Assembly: GCF_030816485.1 (NCBI RefSeq)
Contig: NZ_JAUSYC010000002.1
Span: 124,001 to 188,000 of the forward strand
From: Arthrobacter sp. B1I2
GTDB taxonomy: Bacteria; Actinomycetota; Actinomycetes; Actinomycetales; Micrococcaceae
Length of the DNA stretch: 64,000 nt
Direction of reading: 5' to 3'
The notes under the pieces are model-generated. The model worked only from the letters and a program-made list of their open reading frames with translations, was not told the DNA's origin and made no database searches. Each line of letters starts with the position of its first letter. Positions within the stretch are counted from its first letter, which is position 1. A program made the translations under genes and the position numbers. Shown here in pieces: positions 35,469-43,824 of the stretch.

Positions 35469-36302
35469 TCAATGGGTTTCAATAACCTGTCCTGACTTTT
35501 CCAAGTCCCTCAACAGGCCTTGCACCCTTGCTTTAGCGCGGGCGGAAACGTCATTACCGGGGGCTACATGGACCCTGCCTTCCTCAATGCCGGCTATCGC
35601 TGCCTCGCCAACCTCCAGCGGCGTGAGGATCCCTCCGGAAGCAGCCGCGATGCTTCGCATCGCCCCCTCGGCGCCTGACGACAATTTGATTGCGCCCAAG
35701 GTTGCCGAGTTCTTTCCGATTGCTGTGTCCACGAGGCCAGGACACAGCACGGTCGCCCCGAGGGCCAGCGCCTCTGCTTTGAGTTCGAGGTCGAGAGTCT
35801 CGGTCAAACCTACAACCGCGTGCATTGTGGCGGTGTACGGTGTGCGGTTCGGCAATGGCGCCAGGCCGCCGGACGATGCAGTGTTAAGAAAATGCCCTGC
35901 GCCTTGCTTAATCATGATGGGGGCGAAGGCTTGGACTCCATGGACAACTCCCATGACCTTGACCGCGATCATTCGGTCCCAGGTCTGTGTGCTCTGCTCC
36001 CAGAGGGGTGCGCCGGAACATATCAGGCCGGCGTTGTTGCAAACGAGGTCGACCCGTCCGAATAGTTCCAAGGTGCGGTGCGCAAGCCCTTCCACGGAAT
36101 TCCGGTCGGTGACGTCGGTGCGGACGGTCGCAACCTCCGCGCCCTTTGCCCGGAGGGCATCAGCAGCCGGTTCAAGGGCATCCTCTCGGACGTCGGCTAA
36201 AACCAGACGGACCTCTCGTTCCGCGAGGGCTTCTGCCAGGCCAAAACCAATACCGCTGGCGCCTCCCGTGATGACGGCGACGCTACCCGGGGTTATCTTC
36301 AC
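35469..36302 (-). CDS. Short-chain dehydrogenase with altered YxxxK motif
   Basis: A 277-residue classical SDR fold. The cofactor motif TGGASGIGFG, the Asp of LADVRED (NAD preference), NNAG and the serine in LNTASSGGLA are present. The active-site tyrosine is in PYTATMHAVVGL, so the lysine that should be four residues on is Met. The start is GTG with AAGGAG upstream. The loss of the lysine predicts weak or altered oxidoreductase activity, or a non-catalytic role. It precedes the MFS gene and follows gluconokinase by 76 bp. Confidence 0.85.
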   Translation of the reverse strand: MKITPGSVAVITGGASGIGFGLAEALAEREVRLVLADVREDALEPAADALRAKGAEVATVRTDVTDRNSVEGLAHRTLELFGRVDLVCNNAGLICSGAPLWEQSTQTWDRMIAVKVMGVVHGVQAFAPIMIKQGAGHFLNTASSGGLAPLPNRTPYTATMHAVVGLTETLDLELKAEALALGATVLCPGLVDTAIGKNSATLGAIKLSSGAEGAMRSIAAASGGILTPLEVGEAAIAGIEEGRVHVAPGNDVSARAKARVQGLLRDLEKSGQVIETH

Positions 36303-36378
36303 AGTTTTTCTCCTTCATTGGTAACAGCATTCAGGTAGCCCTTTTGGTCGGCGGCAGCCATCACCGGCCGCGAGAGGG

Positions 36379-36906
36379 TCAGACGTGGGTGTGCGGGATG
36401 TTGGCCAGCGCCGTGGCCACTACTTCGTTTACGGGTGCGGCGATGTCGACGTGGACGCCGGCTTCGTTGGCGTCGAGCGGTTCCAGCGTTGCAAGCTGTG
36501 ACTCCAGGAGTGCCGGTGGCATGAAGTGCCCGGTGCGGCCTTCTGTGCGTGCCTTCAGGACCTCTTTGCTGCCGTTCAGGTGCAGGAAGATGGTGTCCGG
36601 AGCCTGTTCGCGGATCGCATCGCGGTAGCTGCGGCGGAGCGCGGAGCAGGCAAGCACCATCCCGCCATCTCCCGCGTTGGCCAGCTCGGTGCCCACCGTC
36701 GCGAGCCAGGGCCAGCGGTCCTCATCCGTCAGCGGTGTGCCGGCGGCCATCTTGGCGACATTCTCCACCGGATGGAGGGAATCGCCGTCCAGGAACGGGA
36801 CGCCCAGTTCGCGGGCCACGAGATCCCCGATGGTGGTCTTGCCGCAGCCGGAGACGCCCATGACCACCACACGGGGTTTGGCGTTTCCGGGTTGATTGTT
36901 ACTCAC
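36379..36906 (-). CDS. gntK: Gluconokinase
   Basis: A 175-residue P-loop kinase of standard GntK length. VVVMGVSGCGKTTIG is the Walker A; FLDGDSLHPVENVAKMA binds gluconate; TPLTDEDRWPWL and ACSALRRSYRD are the other diagnostic blocks. It phosphorylates D-gluconate to 6-phosphogluconate with ATP. Start GTG, eight bases after the ManD stop, so it is in the ManD operon. Possible side activity on other hexonates of the pathway is not shown by sequence. Confidence 0.93.
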   Translation of the reverse strand: MSNNQPGNAKPRVVVMGVSGCGKTTIGDLVARELGVPFLDGDSLHPVENVAKMAAGTPLTDEDRWPWLATVGTELANAGDGGMVLACSALRRSYRDAIREQAPDTIFLHLNGSKEVLKARTEGRTGHFMPPALLESQLATLEPLDANEAGVHVDIAAPVNEVVATALANIPHTHV

Positions 36907-36914
36907 TGTTTTCC

Positions 36915-38144
36915 TTACCAGTCGTGGACGGTACCGTCGACCAGGCGGTTGTAGGGCAGGTAGGCCTGCTGGTACGGGTAGGCGGCCGCGGCTTCTTCAT
37001 TGAATTCGACGCCGATGCCGGGCTTGTCGCCCGGGTGCAGGTAACCGTCGGTGAACGTCATGGATTGCTCGAAGACCTCATTGGTCCTGGCCGAGTGCTG
37101 CATGTATTCCTGGATCCCGTAGTTATGGATCGCCAGGCCCACATGCAGCTGCGCGGCGAAGCCCACCGGGGAAATGTCCGTGGGCCCGTGGAAACCGGAC
37201 TTGATCTGGTACTGCGCAGCGAAGTCCATGACCTTCTTCAACGGGGAAATCCCGCCAAAGTGCGTGGACGCGGCCCGCACGTAATCGATCAACTGTTCCT
37301 TGATCAGCGTCTGGAAGTCATAGACCGTGTTGAAGATTTCGCCGATCGCCAACGGCGTGGTGGTGTGCTGGCGGACCAGGCGCAGGCCTTCCTGGTTCTC
37401 CGCCGGGGTGCAGTCTTCAAACCAGAACAGGTCGTACGGCTCCAGCGCCTTGCCCAGCTTCGCGGCCTGGATGGGCGTCATGCGGTGGTGCCCGTCGTGC
37501 AGCAGCGGGATCTCCGGGCCGAACTCGTTCCGGACCGCCTCGAACACGGTCGGCAGGTGCCGCAGGTACGCCCGGGTGTCCCAGTCCTCTTCCAGCGGGA
37601 ACGCACCACGCCCGGCAGGCTCGTAGTCATACCGCTCCCCCGAGGCCTGCGCCTGCGCCGCCACCCCGTACACGGCCTTGATCCCGGGGACGGCGGTCTG
37701 GATCCGGATCGACTTGTACCCCAGCTCCAGGTGCTCGCGCACCGAATCGAACAGCGACGGGATATCCGCGCCCGAGGCGTGCCCGTACGCGCGCAACCCG
37801 TTCCGCGACGCCCCACCGAGGAGCTGGTACACGGGCATCCCGGCCATCTTGCCCTTGATATCCCACAAGGCCATGTCGACGGCGGCGATCGCGGCCATCG
37901 TCACCGGTCCCCGCCGCCAATAGGCGCTCCGGTACAGGAACTGCCACGTGTCCTCGATCCGGTGCGGGTCCTTACCGATCAGCAGCTGCGCAACGTGCTC
38001 CTTCAGGTACGCGGCAACGGCAAGTTCACGGCCGTTGAGGGTGGCGTCGCCGATGCCGGTCACCCCGTCCTCGGTGGTGATCCGGAGGGTCACGAAATTT
38101 CGGGAGGGACTCGTCACGAAGACGTCGGCAGCAATGATTTTCAC
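36915..38144 (-). CDS. manD: D-mannonate dehydratase, enolase superfamily
   Basis: GTG 38144 with AAAGGA before it gives 409 residues; a longer frame to 38204 adds an unrelated leader. Enolase-superfamily order: N-terminal capping domain ([20 protein letters not shown]), barrel with [11 protein letters not shown] (metal Asp and catalytic His), [13 protein letters not shown] (metal Glu), LAIGEIFNT (metal Glu) and [11 protein letters not shown]. These match ManD/RspA proteins that dehydrate D-mannonate to 2-keto-3-deoxygluconate. UxaC and the UxuB-type reductase a few genes upstream supply mannonate, so the assignment is consistent with context. Confidence 0.9.
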   Translation of the reverse strand: MKIIAADVFVTSPSRNFVTLRITTEDGVTGIGDATLNGRELAVAAYLKEHVAQLLIGKDPHRIEDTWQFLYRSAYWRRGPVTMAAIAAVDMALWDIKGKMAGMPVYQLLGGASRNGLRAYGHASGADIPSLFDSVREHLELGYKSIRIQTAVPGIKAVYGVAAQAQASGERYDYEPAGRGAFPLEEDWDTRAYLRHLPTVFEAVRNEFGPEIPLLHDGHHRMTPIQAAKLGKALEPYDLFWFEDCTPAENQEGLRLVRQHTTTPLAIGEIFNTVYDFQTLIKEQLIDYVRAASTHFGGISPLKKVMDFAAQYQIKSGFHGPTDISPVGFAAQLHVGLAIHNYGIQEYMQHSARTNEVFEQSMTFTDGYLHPGDKPGIGVEFNEEAAAAYPYQQAYLPYNRLVDGTVHDW

Positions 38145-38334
38145 AGCAGGTCCTTTCAAGTCTGATTTATGAGGTCGCGAAGAGCGGATAGGCGCCACCT
38201 GCACCGCGGATGCCGGTTAGTTGGGACGAGCCGGAGGCCCCGCAAGGCCGGTCCACCTGGTCACCAGGGCCCTATCGTCACGGTCGCCTACGCATCTACT
38301 CCGCGTGAGCCGGAGGAAGTGTCGCTGCCAATGA

Positions 38335-39501
38335 CTAGGAGCGTTGTGGGAACTTGCCTTCTGCCAGGATGCGCTTGTTCAACTCAGCGAGGAACAGGTC
38401 TTCATCAAAGTCCAAGTCGACTTCGCTCCCCGTCCAGCTCGACAGGTGAATTGCGTTAGCCAGACGAACACCCTTGATGCCGTCCGAGCCCGGGGCCAGA
38501 AGCGGGGTTCCGTCCAGGATATTGGCGGCGAAGTTTTCCAGTACGCCCGCGTGCTGTACCCCCCAAGGTGACGGGAATTCGATGACTTCGGAAGCGTAAA
38601 GCTCATCGGAGTCCAGCTGCCCGGTGACTACCTTGCGGATGTCGTCCATACCCATCGAATCGCTGAGTTCACGCTCCGGCTTGACCAGTCGGGTCACAGT
38701 GGCCGTTTTGGAGTTTTCGACGATGATCTTGCCTTTGTCGCCCAGGATCTCGAAGCGGTCCGTGCCGGTCAAGTCATGGGTTGCGGTGACGAAGACGCCC
38801 GTGGCGCCGTCGCCGTAATCGACTAGGGCTGTAACTTCATCTTCAACTGCGATGTCCCGGCGGAAGCCGTATGCAACCTTTGCGTACACCGATTTGGGAA
38901 CACCACAAATCCACTGCCAGAGGTCCAGCTGGTGAGGCGCCTGGTTTACCAGGACACCACCGCCTTCGCCGCCCCAGGTGGCCCGCCATTCACTTGAGTT
39001 GTAGTACCCCTGTGGGCGCCACCAGGTGGTGATGATCCAGTTGGTCCGGCGGATGTCGCCGATTTCCCCGTTCTCCACGATCTCCTTGAGCCGCTGGTAC
39101 AGGGGGTTGTTCCGTTGGTTAAACATGATGGCGAACGACAGTTCGGGCTTGCTAGCTGCGAACTCGTTCAGTTCCGACACTTGCTTTGTGTACACTCCAG
39201 CGGGCTTTTCGACGAGCACGTGGATGTCCCGTTTCAGCGTTTCGATACCCATCTCGGGGTGGAGGAAGTGCGGCACGCAGGTCACTACAGCATCCACGTC
39301 TCCACTGTCGAGCATAGTGATGTAGTCATCGTAGAACGGGATGTCCAGATACTTGGCAGCAGCTTCTTCCTTCTTGGACGCGTCGACGTCGCAGACGGCA
39401 CCAATGACCATGTTGGGGACTTTACCTGTGCTGATGAAGTGAGCGTACATGCTGCCCTGCTGCCCAAGACCGATTATGCCAAGGCGGACTTTCTTGCTCA
39501 T
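38335..39501 (-). CDS. Gfo/Idh/MocA family oxidoreductase (glycoside 3-dehydrogenase type)
   Basis: ATG 39501 (MSKKVRLG) is chosen because GGAGA lies nine bases before it. The 388-residue protein begins with the Rossmann motif IGLGQQGSMYAHF, the EKP motif VLVEKPAGVYTKQV, and a catalytic region EGGGVLVNQAPHQLDLWQW with the usual Asp-His pair. Such enzymes oxidise a sugar or glycoside at C3 with NAD. It is paired with a sugar isomerase/epimerase 42 bp upstream, an arrangement like E. coli ycjS/ycjR that oxidises and epimerises glycosides. A second, diverged pair follows. Confidence 0.88.
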   Translation of the reverse strand: MSKKVRLGIIGLGQQGSMYAHFISTGKVPNMVIGAVCDVDASKKEEAAAKYLDIPFYDDYITMLDSGDVDAVVTCVPHFLHPEMGIETLKRDIHVLVEKPAGVYTKQVSELNEFAASKPELSFAIMFNQRNNPLYQRLKEIVENGEIGDIRRTNWIITTWWRPQGYYNSSEWRATWGGEGGGVLVNQAPHQLDLWQWICGVPKSVYAKVAYGFRRDIAVEDEVTALVDYGDGATGVFVTATHDLTGTDRFEILGDKGKIIVENSKTATVTRLVKPERELSDSMGMDDIRKVVTGQLDSDELYASEVIEFPSPWGVQHAGVLENFAANILDGTPLLAPGSDGIKGVRLANAIHLSSWTGSEVDLDFDEDLFLAELNKRILAEGKFPQRS

Positions 39502-39543
39502 TTGATAATTCTCCATATCTTGTTTGACTGCTTAAAGCCGGGG

Positions 39544-40404
39544 TTAGAAAAGGTTTGAGTGCCCCATTGCCACGAGGTTGTCATAGGACGTTTGGAGCGC
39601 TTCCCATACCGTGCGGCCGTAGAGTTCATCCTGTTCGACGAGCAAATACTCCGCGCCTGCGGCCTGGGACGCGGCAATGATGCTTGGAAAGTCGAGGTTG
39701 CCCTCGCCCACTTCAGCGAATTCAATAACGTTTCGAAAGTCATTGCGGAAGCCCTCGGCGTCCCGGGCGGCGAGCTTGGCGAAAGCGGTCTCCGGCACTT
39801 CGCCCACGCGGTAGTCCTTGAGGTGGATCATGGCGGCGCGGCCCGCATACTTGTTAATCGTGCGCACGGGGTCGTGGCCACCGCGCTGAACCCAGTGCAC
39901 GTCAAGTTCCAAGCCCATCGCAGGGGAATTGTCGGCAATAATGTCCAGCATGTACTTTCCGTCGAACTTCGCAAATTCGATGTGATGATTGTGGTAATAG
40001 AGACCGATGCCGTGTTCTTTCAGCTGCTCCGCGTATTCATTTGCTTCCTTTGCAAAGTCGGCTACAGCATTTATTGACTTCAGGGCCGGGAAAGGCATAA
40101 TACCGATGCGCAGGAATTTGGATCCGAGACGGTTGGCGTCGTCGACGATCTTTGCGAAGTCCTTTTTGAGCGTATCGCCTGGGCGACCAGCGGGGAGATC
40201 TACCGCCACGGACAGGGCCGCCATTTCCATGCCAAGTTCAGTCCGGGCGCGGTCCAACTCGTCCACGACATTCGCGGACATGGGAATCTGCGAAATCTCT
40301 ACCGCATTGTACCCAATCGCGCTTACTTTCTTGAGCGTTTCGAATGCCCCGTCCTGCGCGAAGTCCTGCATCAACATCATTGCCTGGACGCCAATTTTGG
40401 CCAT
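39544..40404 (-). CDS. Sugar phosphate isomerase/epimerase (AP endonuclease-2 fold)
   Basis: ATG 40404 follows GGAGAAAG. The 286-residue TIM barrel shows LYYHNHHIEF, ELDVHWVQRGGHDP, MIHLKDYRVGE and EYLLVEQDELYG, which supply the metal ligands Glu, Asp, His and Glu. YcjR-like enzymes of this type epimerise 3-keto-sugars, and relatives cleave 3-keto-glycosides. No phosphate-binding feature is evident, so a non-phosphorylated keto-sugar substrate is more likely than a sugar phosphate. Confidence 0.87.
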   Translation of the reverse strand: MAKIGVQAMMLMQDFAQDGAFETLKKVSAIGYNAVEISQIPMSANVVDELDRARTELGMEMAALSVAVDLPAGRPGDTLKKDFAKIVDDANRLGSKFLRIGIMPFPALKSINAVADFAKEANEYAEQLKEHGIGLYYHNHHIEFAKFDGKYMLDIIADNSPAMGLELDVHWVQRGGHDPVRTINKYAGRAAMIHLKDYRVGEVPETAFAKLAARDAEGFRNDFRNVIEFAEVGEGNLDFPSIIAASQAAGAEYLLVEQDELYGRTVWEALQTSYDNLVAMGHSNLF

Positions 40405-40509
40405 GTTTATCTTTCTCCGTCTAATCGATTTTGTCGGGTGGCGTTCAATGGAGAACGCCCTCAATCGCCGCCGCTTGATCGTTCAAGGCTGAGGGCAGCG
40501 GCTCGGAAT

Positions 40510-41541
40510 TCAGGACACGGTCTCAAGACGTGTCGGGTAACTCTGGCGGTAGAGCTCCTTGACGATAACCAGTGACTTAAGGGCTTCATCAGGATTAATC
40601 CAGAACGGCTCGGGGTCACCAATTCTGGTGTAGAAGTCTTTGATGAGTAATTCGTGTGACAAGCCCCAATAGGCCCGGCCGCCCGTCGGTACTTCCTTTT
40701 GCGGATCTCGCTTCATTTCCGCAATAACCTCCCTGCGACCATCGATGTGCGTGACGGTCAGGTCGCCGCGGAGGCTCAGGGTTGCCTCTTCTGTGACGAT
40801 GTCCAAGGTGATGGGCGCATTAATGGAGTTCGCGAGGCTCGCGTAAAAAAGACTTCGAGACCCATTGGCGTGTTCTGCCAAGAACTCGGCTGTGTCCTCC
40901 ACCTCGATGGTGTCACCCAATGCGCGAGTGGATGAGTTGCCCGCGAGGGAGACCACGTCACCCACGAGCCACTGCAGGAGGTCTACGGTGTGGATAGCCT
41001 GGTTCATCATCAACCCGCCGCCGCCGGCCGCCCAACTGCCGCGCCATGGCCTGTTGCGGTAATAGTCAGCATTGCGATGCCACAGCACAGTGGCGGATGC
41101 CCCTACCACCTTGCCCAATTCACCTGAGTGAATCATTTGGTGCATGGCCTGAGAGGTGGCGTTGTAGCGGTTTTGGAAGCAGACGGCGATTTTTGCGCTG
41201 CTCGCCTTCGCGGCCTGCACCAACCGGCGGCCCTCCTCAAGAGTGTGCGCCAACGGCTTTTCAACGATGACGTTCACGCCCCGTTCCAAACAATCTGCGG
41301 CGATGGATGCGTGCGTGTTGTGTGGTGTGGCAATATGCACCACGTCAGGTCTCACTGTTTCAATCAAGCTGATGTGCTCGGCGAATCCTGGGACGCCATA
41401 GGCGGACGATGCTGCCCCCAGCCTGGCAGGGTCTGTGTCGCAGACGGCGGCAAGCCGGGCGCCTGGGAGATCTGATATTGCCTGAAGGTGTACCGCCGAA
41501 ACGTCACCGCATCCGACAACAGCCGCTTTCAGCACGGTCAC
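40510..41541 (-). CDS. Gfo/Idh/MocA family oxidoreductase (second pair)
   Basis: A 343-residue protein from GTG 41541, overlapping the stop of the preceding isomerase gene by four bases. LKAAVVGCGDVSAVHLQAI is the cofactor motif, VIVEKPLAHTLEEG the EKP motif, and GGGGLMMNQAIHTVDLLQWL the catalytic segment. It is only distantly like the 38335-39501 protein, so the two pairs probably act on different substrates or different steps. NAD-dependent sugar or inositol oxidation is the family role. Confidence 0.88.
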   Translation of the reverse strand: MTVLKAAVVGCGDVSAVHLQAISDLPGARLAAVCDTDPARLGAASSAYGVPGFAEHISLIETVRPDVVHIATPHNTHASIAADCLERGVNVIVEKPLAHTLEEGRRLVQAAKASSAKIAVCFQNRYNATSQAMHQMIHSGELGKVVGASATVLWHRNADYYRNRPWRGSWAAGGGGLMMNQAIHTVDLLQWLVGDVVSLAGNSSTRALGDTIEVEDTAEFLAEHANGSRSLFYASLANSINAPITLDIVTEEATLSLRGDLTVTHIDGRREVIAEMKRDPQKEVPTGGRAYWGLSHELLIKDFYTRIGDPEPFWINPDEALKSLVIVKELYRQSYPTRLETVS

Positions 41542-42386
41542 GAGAGCTCAATTCCATTCTCTGCGGCCAATGACGCAAACGCGCGGGCTGCAGCACCGAA
41601 GGCGCGAGGCCCTGAGAAGCCTCCCAGTTCATGGGCGCTGGCGAGGTGTGGTTCCAACGAGGCGAAGCCGCGATAGCCATCTGCCTTCAGCGCAGCTATG
41701 GTTGCGTTCAGTTCACCGTCCCCTTGTCCCGCTGGTACGACCTCTCCGCTGGCCAACAGGGCGTCCTTTACCTGAAGGTATTCCAGGTAAGGACGCAACA
41801 GGGCATAGCCTTCGGTATACGGCTTCACTCCAACCTGGACGAAGTTGGCGTTATCCCACGCGACCCGCAGGGCTGGAGAGTTGACCTCGGTCATGAGATC
41901 CAGAACACGCTCAGGGGTGTCCCCGTAAATTCCCTTTTCATTCTCGTGAAGGAGGACAACTCCAGCTCCGGCAGCTTCTGCGGCAAGCGCTCTCATTCGT
42001 AGGATCACATCCTCACGGACCTCGTCTTGGCTTTGGCCCTCCCCCGGGTAAAAGGAAAAGACTCGAATGTACCTGGTCTCCAAGACGTTGGCCACGGAAA
42101 TGATCTGACGGAGCCGCTGCACTTCATGTTCAACAGGAAGGGTCACCGAAACTTTCCCGATGGGGCTCGCCACGGCAGAGACTTTGAGCCCTTTGCCGTC
42201 CAGAATTTCCTTTAGCCTTGCGGCCTGCCCAGGTTCGAACTCGGAGACGTTGACCCCCCACGCGCTGCGTACCTCAATGTGGCTGGCGCCGAGAGCTAAG
42301 AGGACTGCTGACTGTACCGCCGGGTCGGGATCGACTTCATCGCCAAATCCAGAAAGCGGCCATACGGTGGGTGATGTTTGAGTCAT
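41538..42386 (-). CDS. Sugar phosphate isomerase/epimerase family protein (second pair)
   Basis: A 282-residue TIM-barrel protein from ATG 42386. GASHIEVRSAWGVNVSEF, VVLLHENEKGIYGDTPE, VAWDNANFVQVG, LQVKDAL and GFASLEPHL carry the metal ligands in the family order. It is translationally coupled to the Gfo/Idh/MocA gene that follows. Together they could oxidise and then isomerise or cleave a glycosyl unit before it enters the uronate route. Confidence 0.87.
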   Translation of the reverse strand: MTQTSPTVWPLSGFGDEVDPDPAVQSAVLLALGASHIEVRSAWGVNVSEFEPGQAARLKEILDGKGLKVSAVASPIGKVSVTLPVEHEVQRLRQIISVANVLETRYIRVFSFYPGEGQSQDEVREDVILRMRALAAEAAGAGVVLLHENEKGIYGDTPERVLDLMTEVNSPALRVAWDNANFVQVGVKPYTEGYALLRPYLEYLQVKDALLASGEVVPAGQGDGELNATIAALKADGYRGFASLEPHLASAHELGGFSGPRAFGAAARAFASLAAENGIELS

Positions 42387-42438
42387 GGAGTCTCCAAGGT
42401 TTGATGCAAAGGGCCAGTAGTTATGGATGCTGGGGTGA

Positions 42439-43824
42439 TCACAAGTTGTGGGCAGAAGCGGCCACTAAGGTGGACCGCTGGGAATCGAGGCGCTCAACGA
42501 AGGCTTTGTCACTGGCGAGCTCGGGGCTAAGCAGCGCCAGAAGCGCCGCCGTCCGTTCTCTTCCCCTACGGTTGAGCGCGTTCTTGATGTCCCCTGCCCG
42601 CGGATCTTGGAATTCCACTGCGGAAGTCACATAGGCCAGCCAGGCTGTGATCATCCGCGCAGCCCCGTCACCGGAACGTCCCGCTTCCCGTTCGGCGACC
42701 AGGATGGGCAAGGAACGCATCCGCAGCTTGGTGGTGCCATCCGCGGCGATCTGCGTCAGGAGGTGCGCGATCCTCTCGTTTCCGAACCGTTCCAGCAGGG
42801 CAGCCCGGTACTCCGGGATGCCTAGCCTCATGGGCAGGTGTTGGGATGCCTCATCCCAAAACTCCTCCACGGCGGCCCGGCAAGCACTGTCGGAGAGCGC
42901 CTCGGCAACAGTTTTATGCCCCCGGAGCAATCCGGAGTACGCCAGGATGGAGTGCGCCCCGTTGAGCAGCCATAGCTTGCGGTTCTCGTAGGGCGCAATG
43001 TCGTCTACGAACACGGCCCCGGCATCTTCCCAGCGGGGCCTGCCGGCGGGAAAGCTGCCGCTAAGGATCCAGTTGTGAAACGGCTCCGTAATCACGGCCG
43101 CCGCATCGCGGTAACCGCAGGCATCGGCAACCAACTCAATGTCCGCCGTCGTGGTCCTTGGGGTGATGCGGTCCACGGACGTGCTGACGAAGCTCACGTT
43201 CGCGTCGATCCATTCTGATAATCCGGCGAAAGCGCCAGCTTGGCCTGCAGGCCAAGCGGCAAGGGCGAGAACAGCCTTCCGGGTCACCGTTCCGTTGTGC
43301 GCAAGGTTGTCGCAGCAGACGATAGCAAGTGGTCCCGCACCTGCCTCCCGCCGGGCGGCGAGTGCCAGGACAAGGCGGCCCAGCGGTGTTGCTGACTCCA
43401 AAGCGCCGCCGTTGGCCTCGTCCGGCGTATATGCGGCCTCGGTGATAGTCAGGGTGACAACCGAGGTCTGCGGAGAGGCCACGAGTTCCTTCAGCCGCCG
43501 CAGGTCCGCACCGTCAACGGCCTCGGCGATGCTGCCGACGAGCTCAAATGAGTCTCCCTTACCGGAGCGCTGCACCAGCGTGAACAGACCATTCTGGGCT
43601 GCGAGTATGTCAGCAGCATCCGGCCGACGGCCGCTGAACGCGGCGATCCCCCACTCCGCGGCGTCAGAAGCCTGCTGTGTGTACCAGGCCTGGTGCGAGC
43701 GGTGGAAGGCGCCCAGCCCCAGGTGGACAATCCGGACCGGGGCTTTGGGCATCGGGTGGAGCGCGCGGTTCAGCTGCGGCAGGTCCGCGGGCAAAATAGG
43801 CGGGGGTTGCACTTCAGTCCTCAC
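42439..43824 (-). CDS. uxuB: Mannitol dehydrogenase family protein (fructuronate reductase type)
   Basis: A 461-residue polyol-specific long-chain dehydrogenase. IVHLGLGAFHRSHQAWYTQ is the N-terminal motif, CCDNLAHNGTVTRKAV and VDRITPRTT are central, and KLWLLNGAHSILAY contains the catalytic lysine-histidine region. Its GTG overlaps the uxaC stop. Neighbouring UxaC produces D-fructuronate, which UxuB reduces to D-mannonate with NADH, so that role is preferred over mannitol oxidation or tagaturonate reduction. Confidence 0.85.
   Translation of the reverse strand: MRTEVQPPPILPADLPQLNRALHPMPKAPVRIVHLGLGAFHRSHQAWYTQQASDAAEWGIAAFSGRRPDAADILAAQNGLFTLVQRSGKGDSFELVGSIAEAVDGADLRRLKELVASPQTSVVTLTITEAAYTPDEANGGALESATPLGRLVLALAARREAGAGPLAIVCCDNLAHNGTVTRKAVLALAAWPAGQAGAFAGLSEWIDANVSFVSTSVDRITPRTTTADIELVADACGYRDAAAVITEPFHNWILSGSFPAGRPRWEDAGAVFVDDIAPYENRKLWLLNGAHSILAYSGLLRGHKTVAEALSDSACRAAVEEFWDEASQHLPMRLGIPEYRAALLERFGNERIAHLLTQIAADGTTKLRMRSLPILVAEREAGRSGDGAARMITAWLAYVTSAVEFQDPRAGDIKNALNRRGRERTAALLALLSPELASDKAFVERLDSQRSTLVAASAHNL

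Noticed and set aside
36924..38165. 413-codon plus-strand open frame opposite manD
   Set aside because: Covers manD almost exactly; Arg/Val-rich without domains, so a codon-bias artefact.
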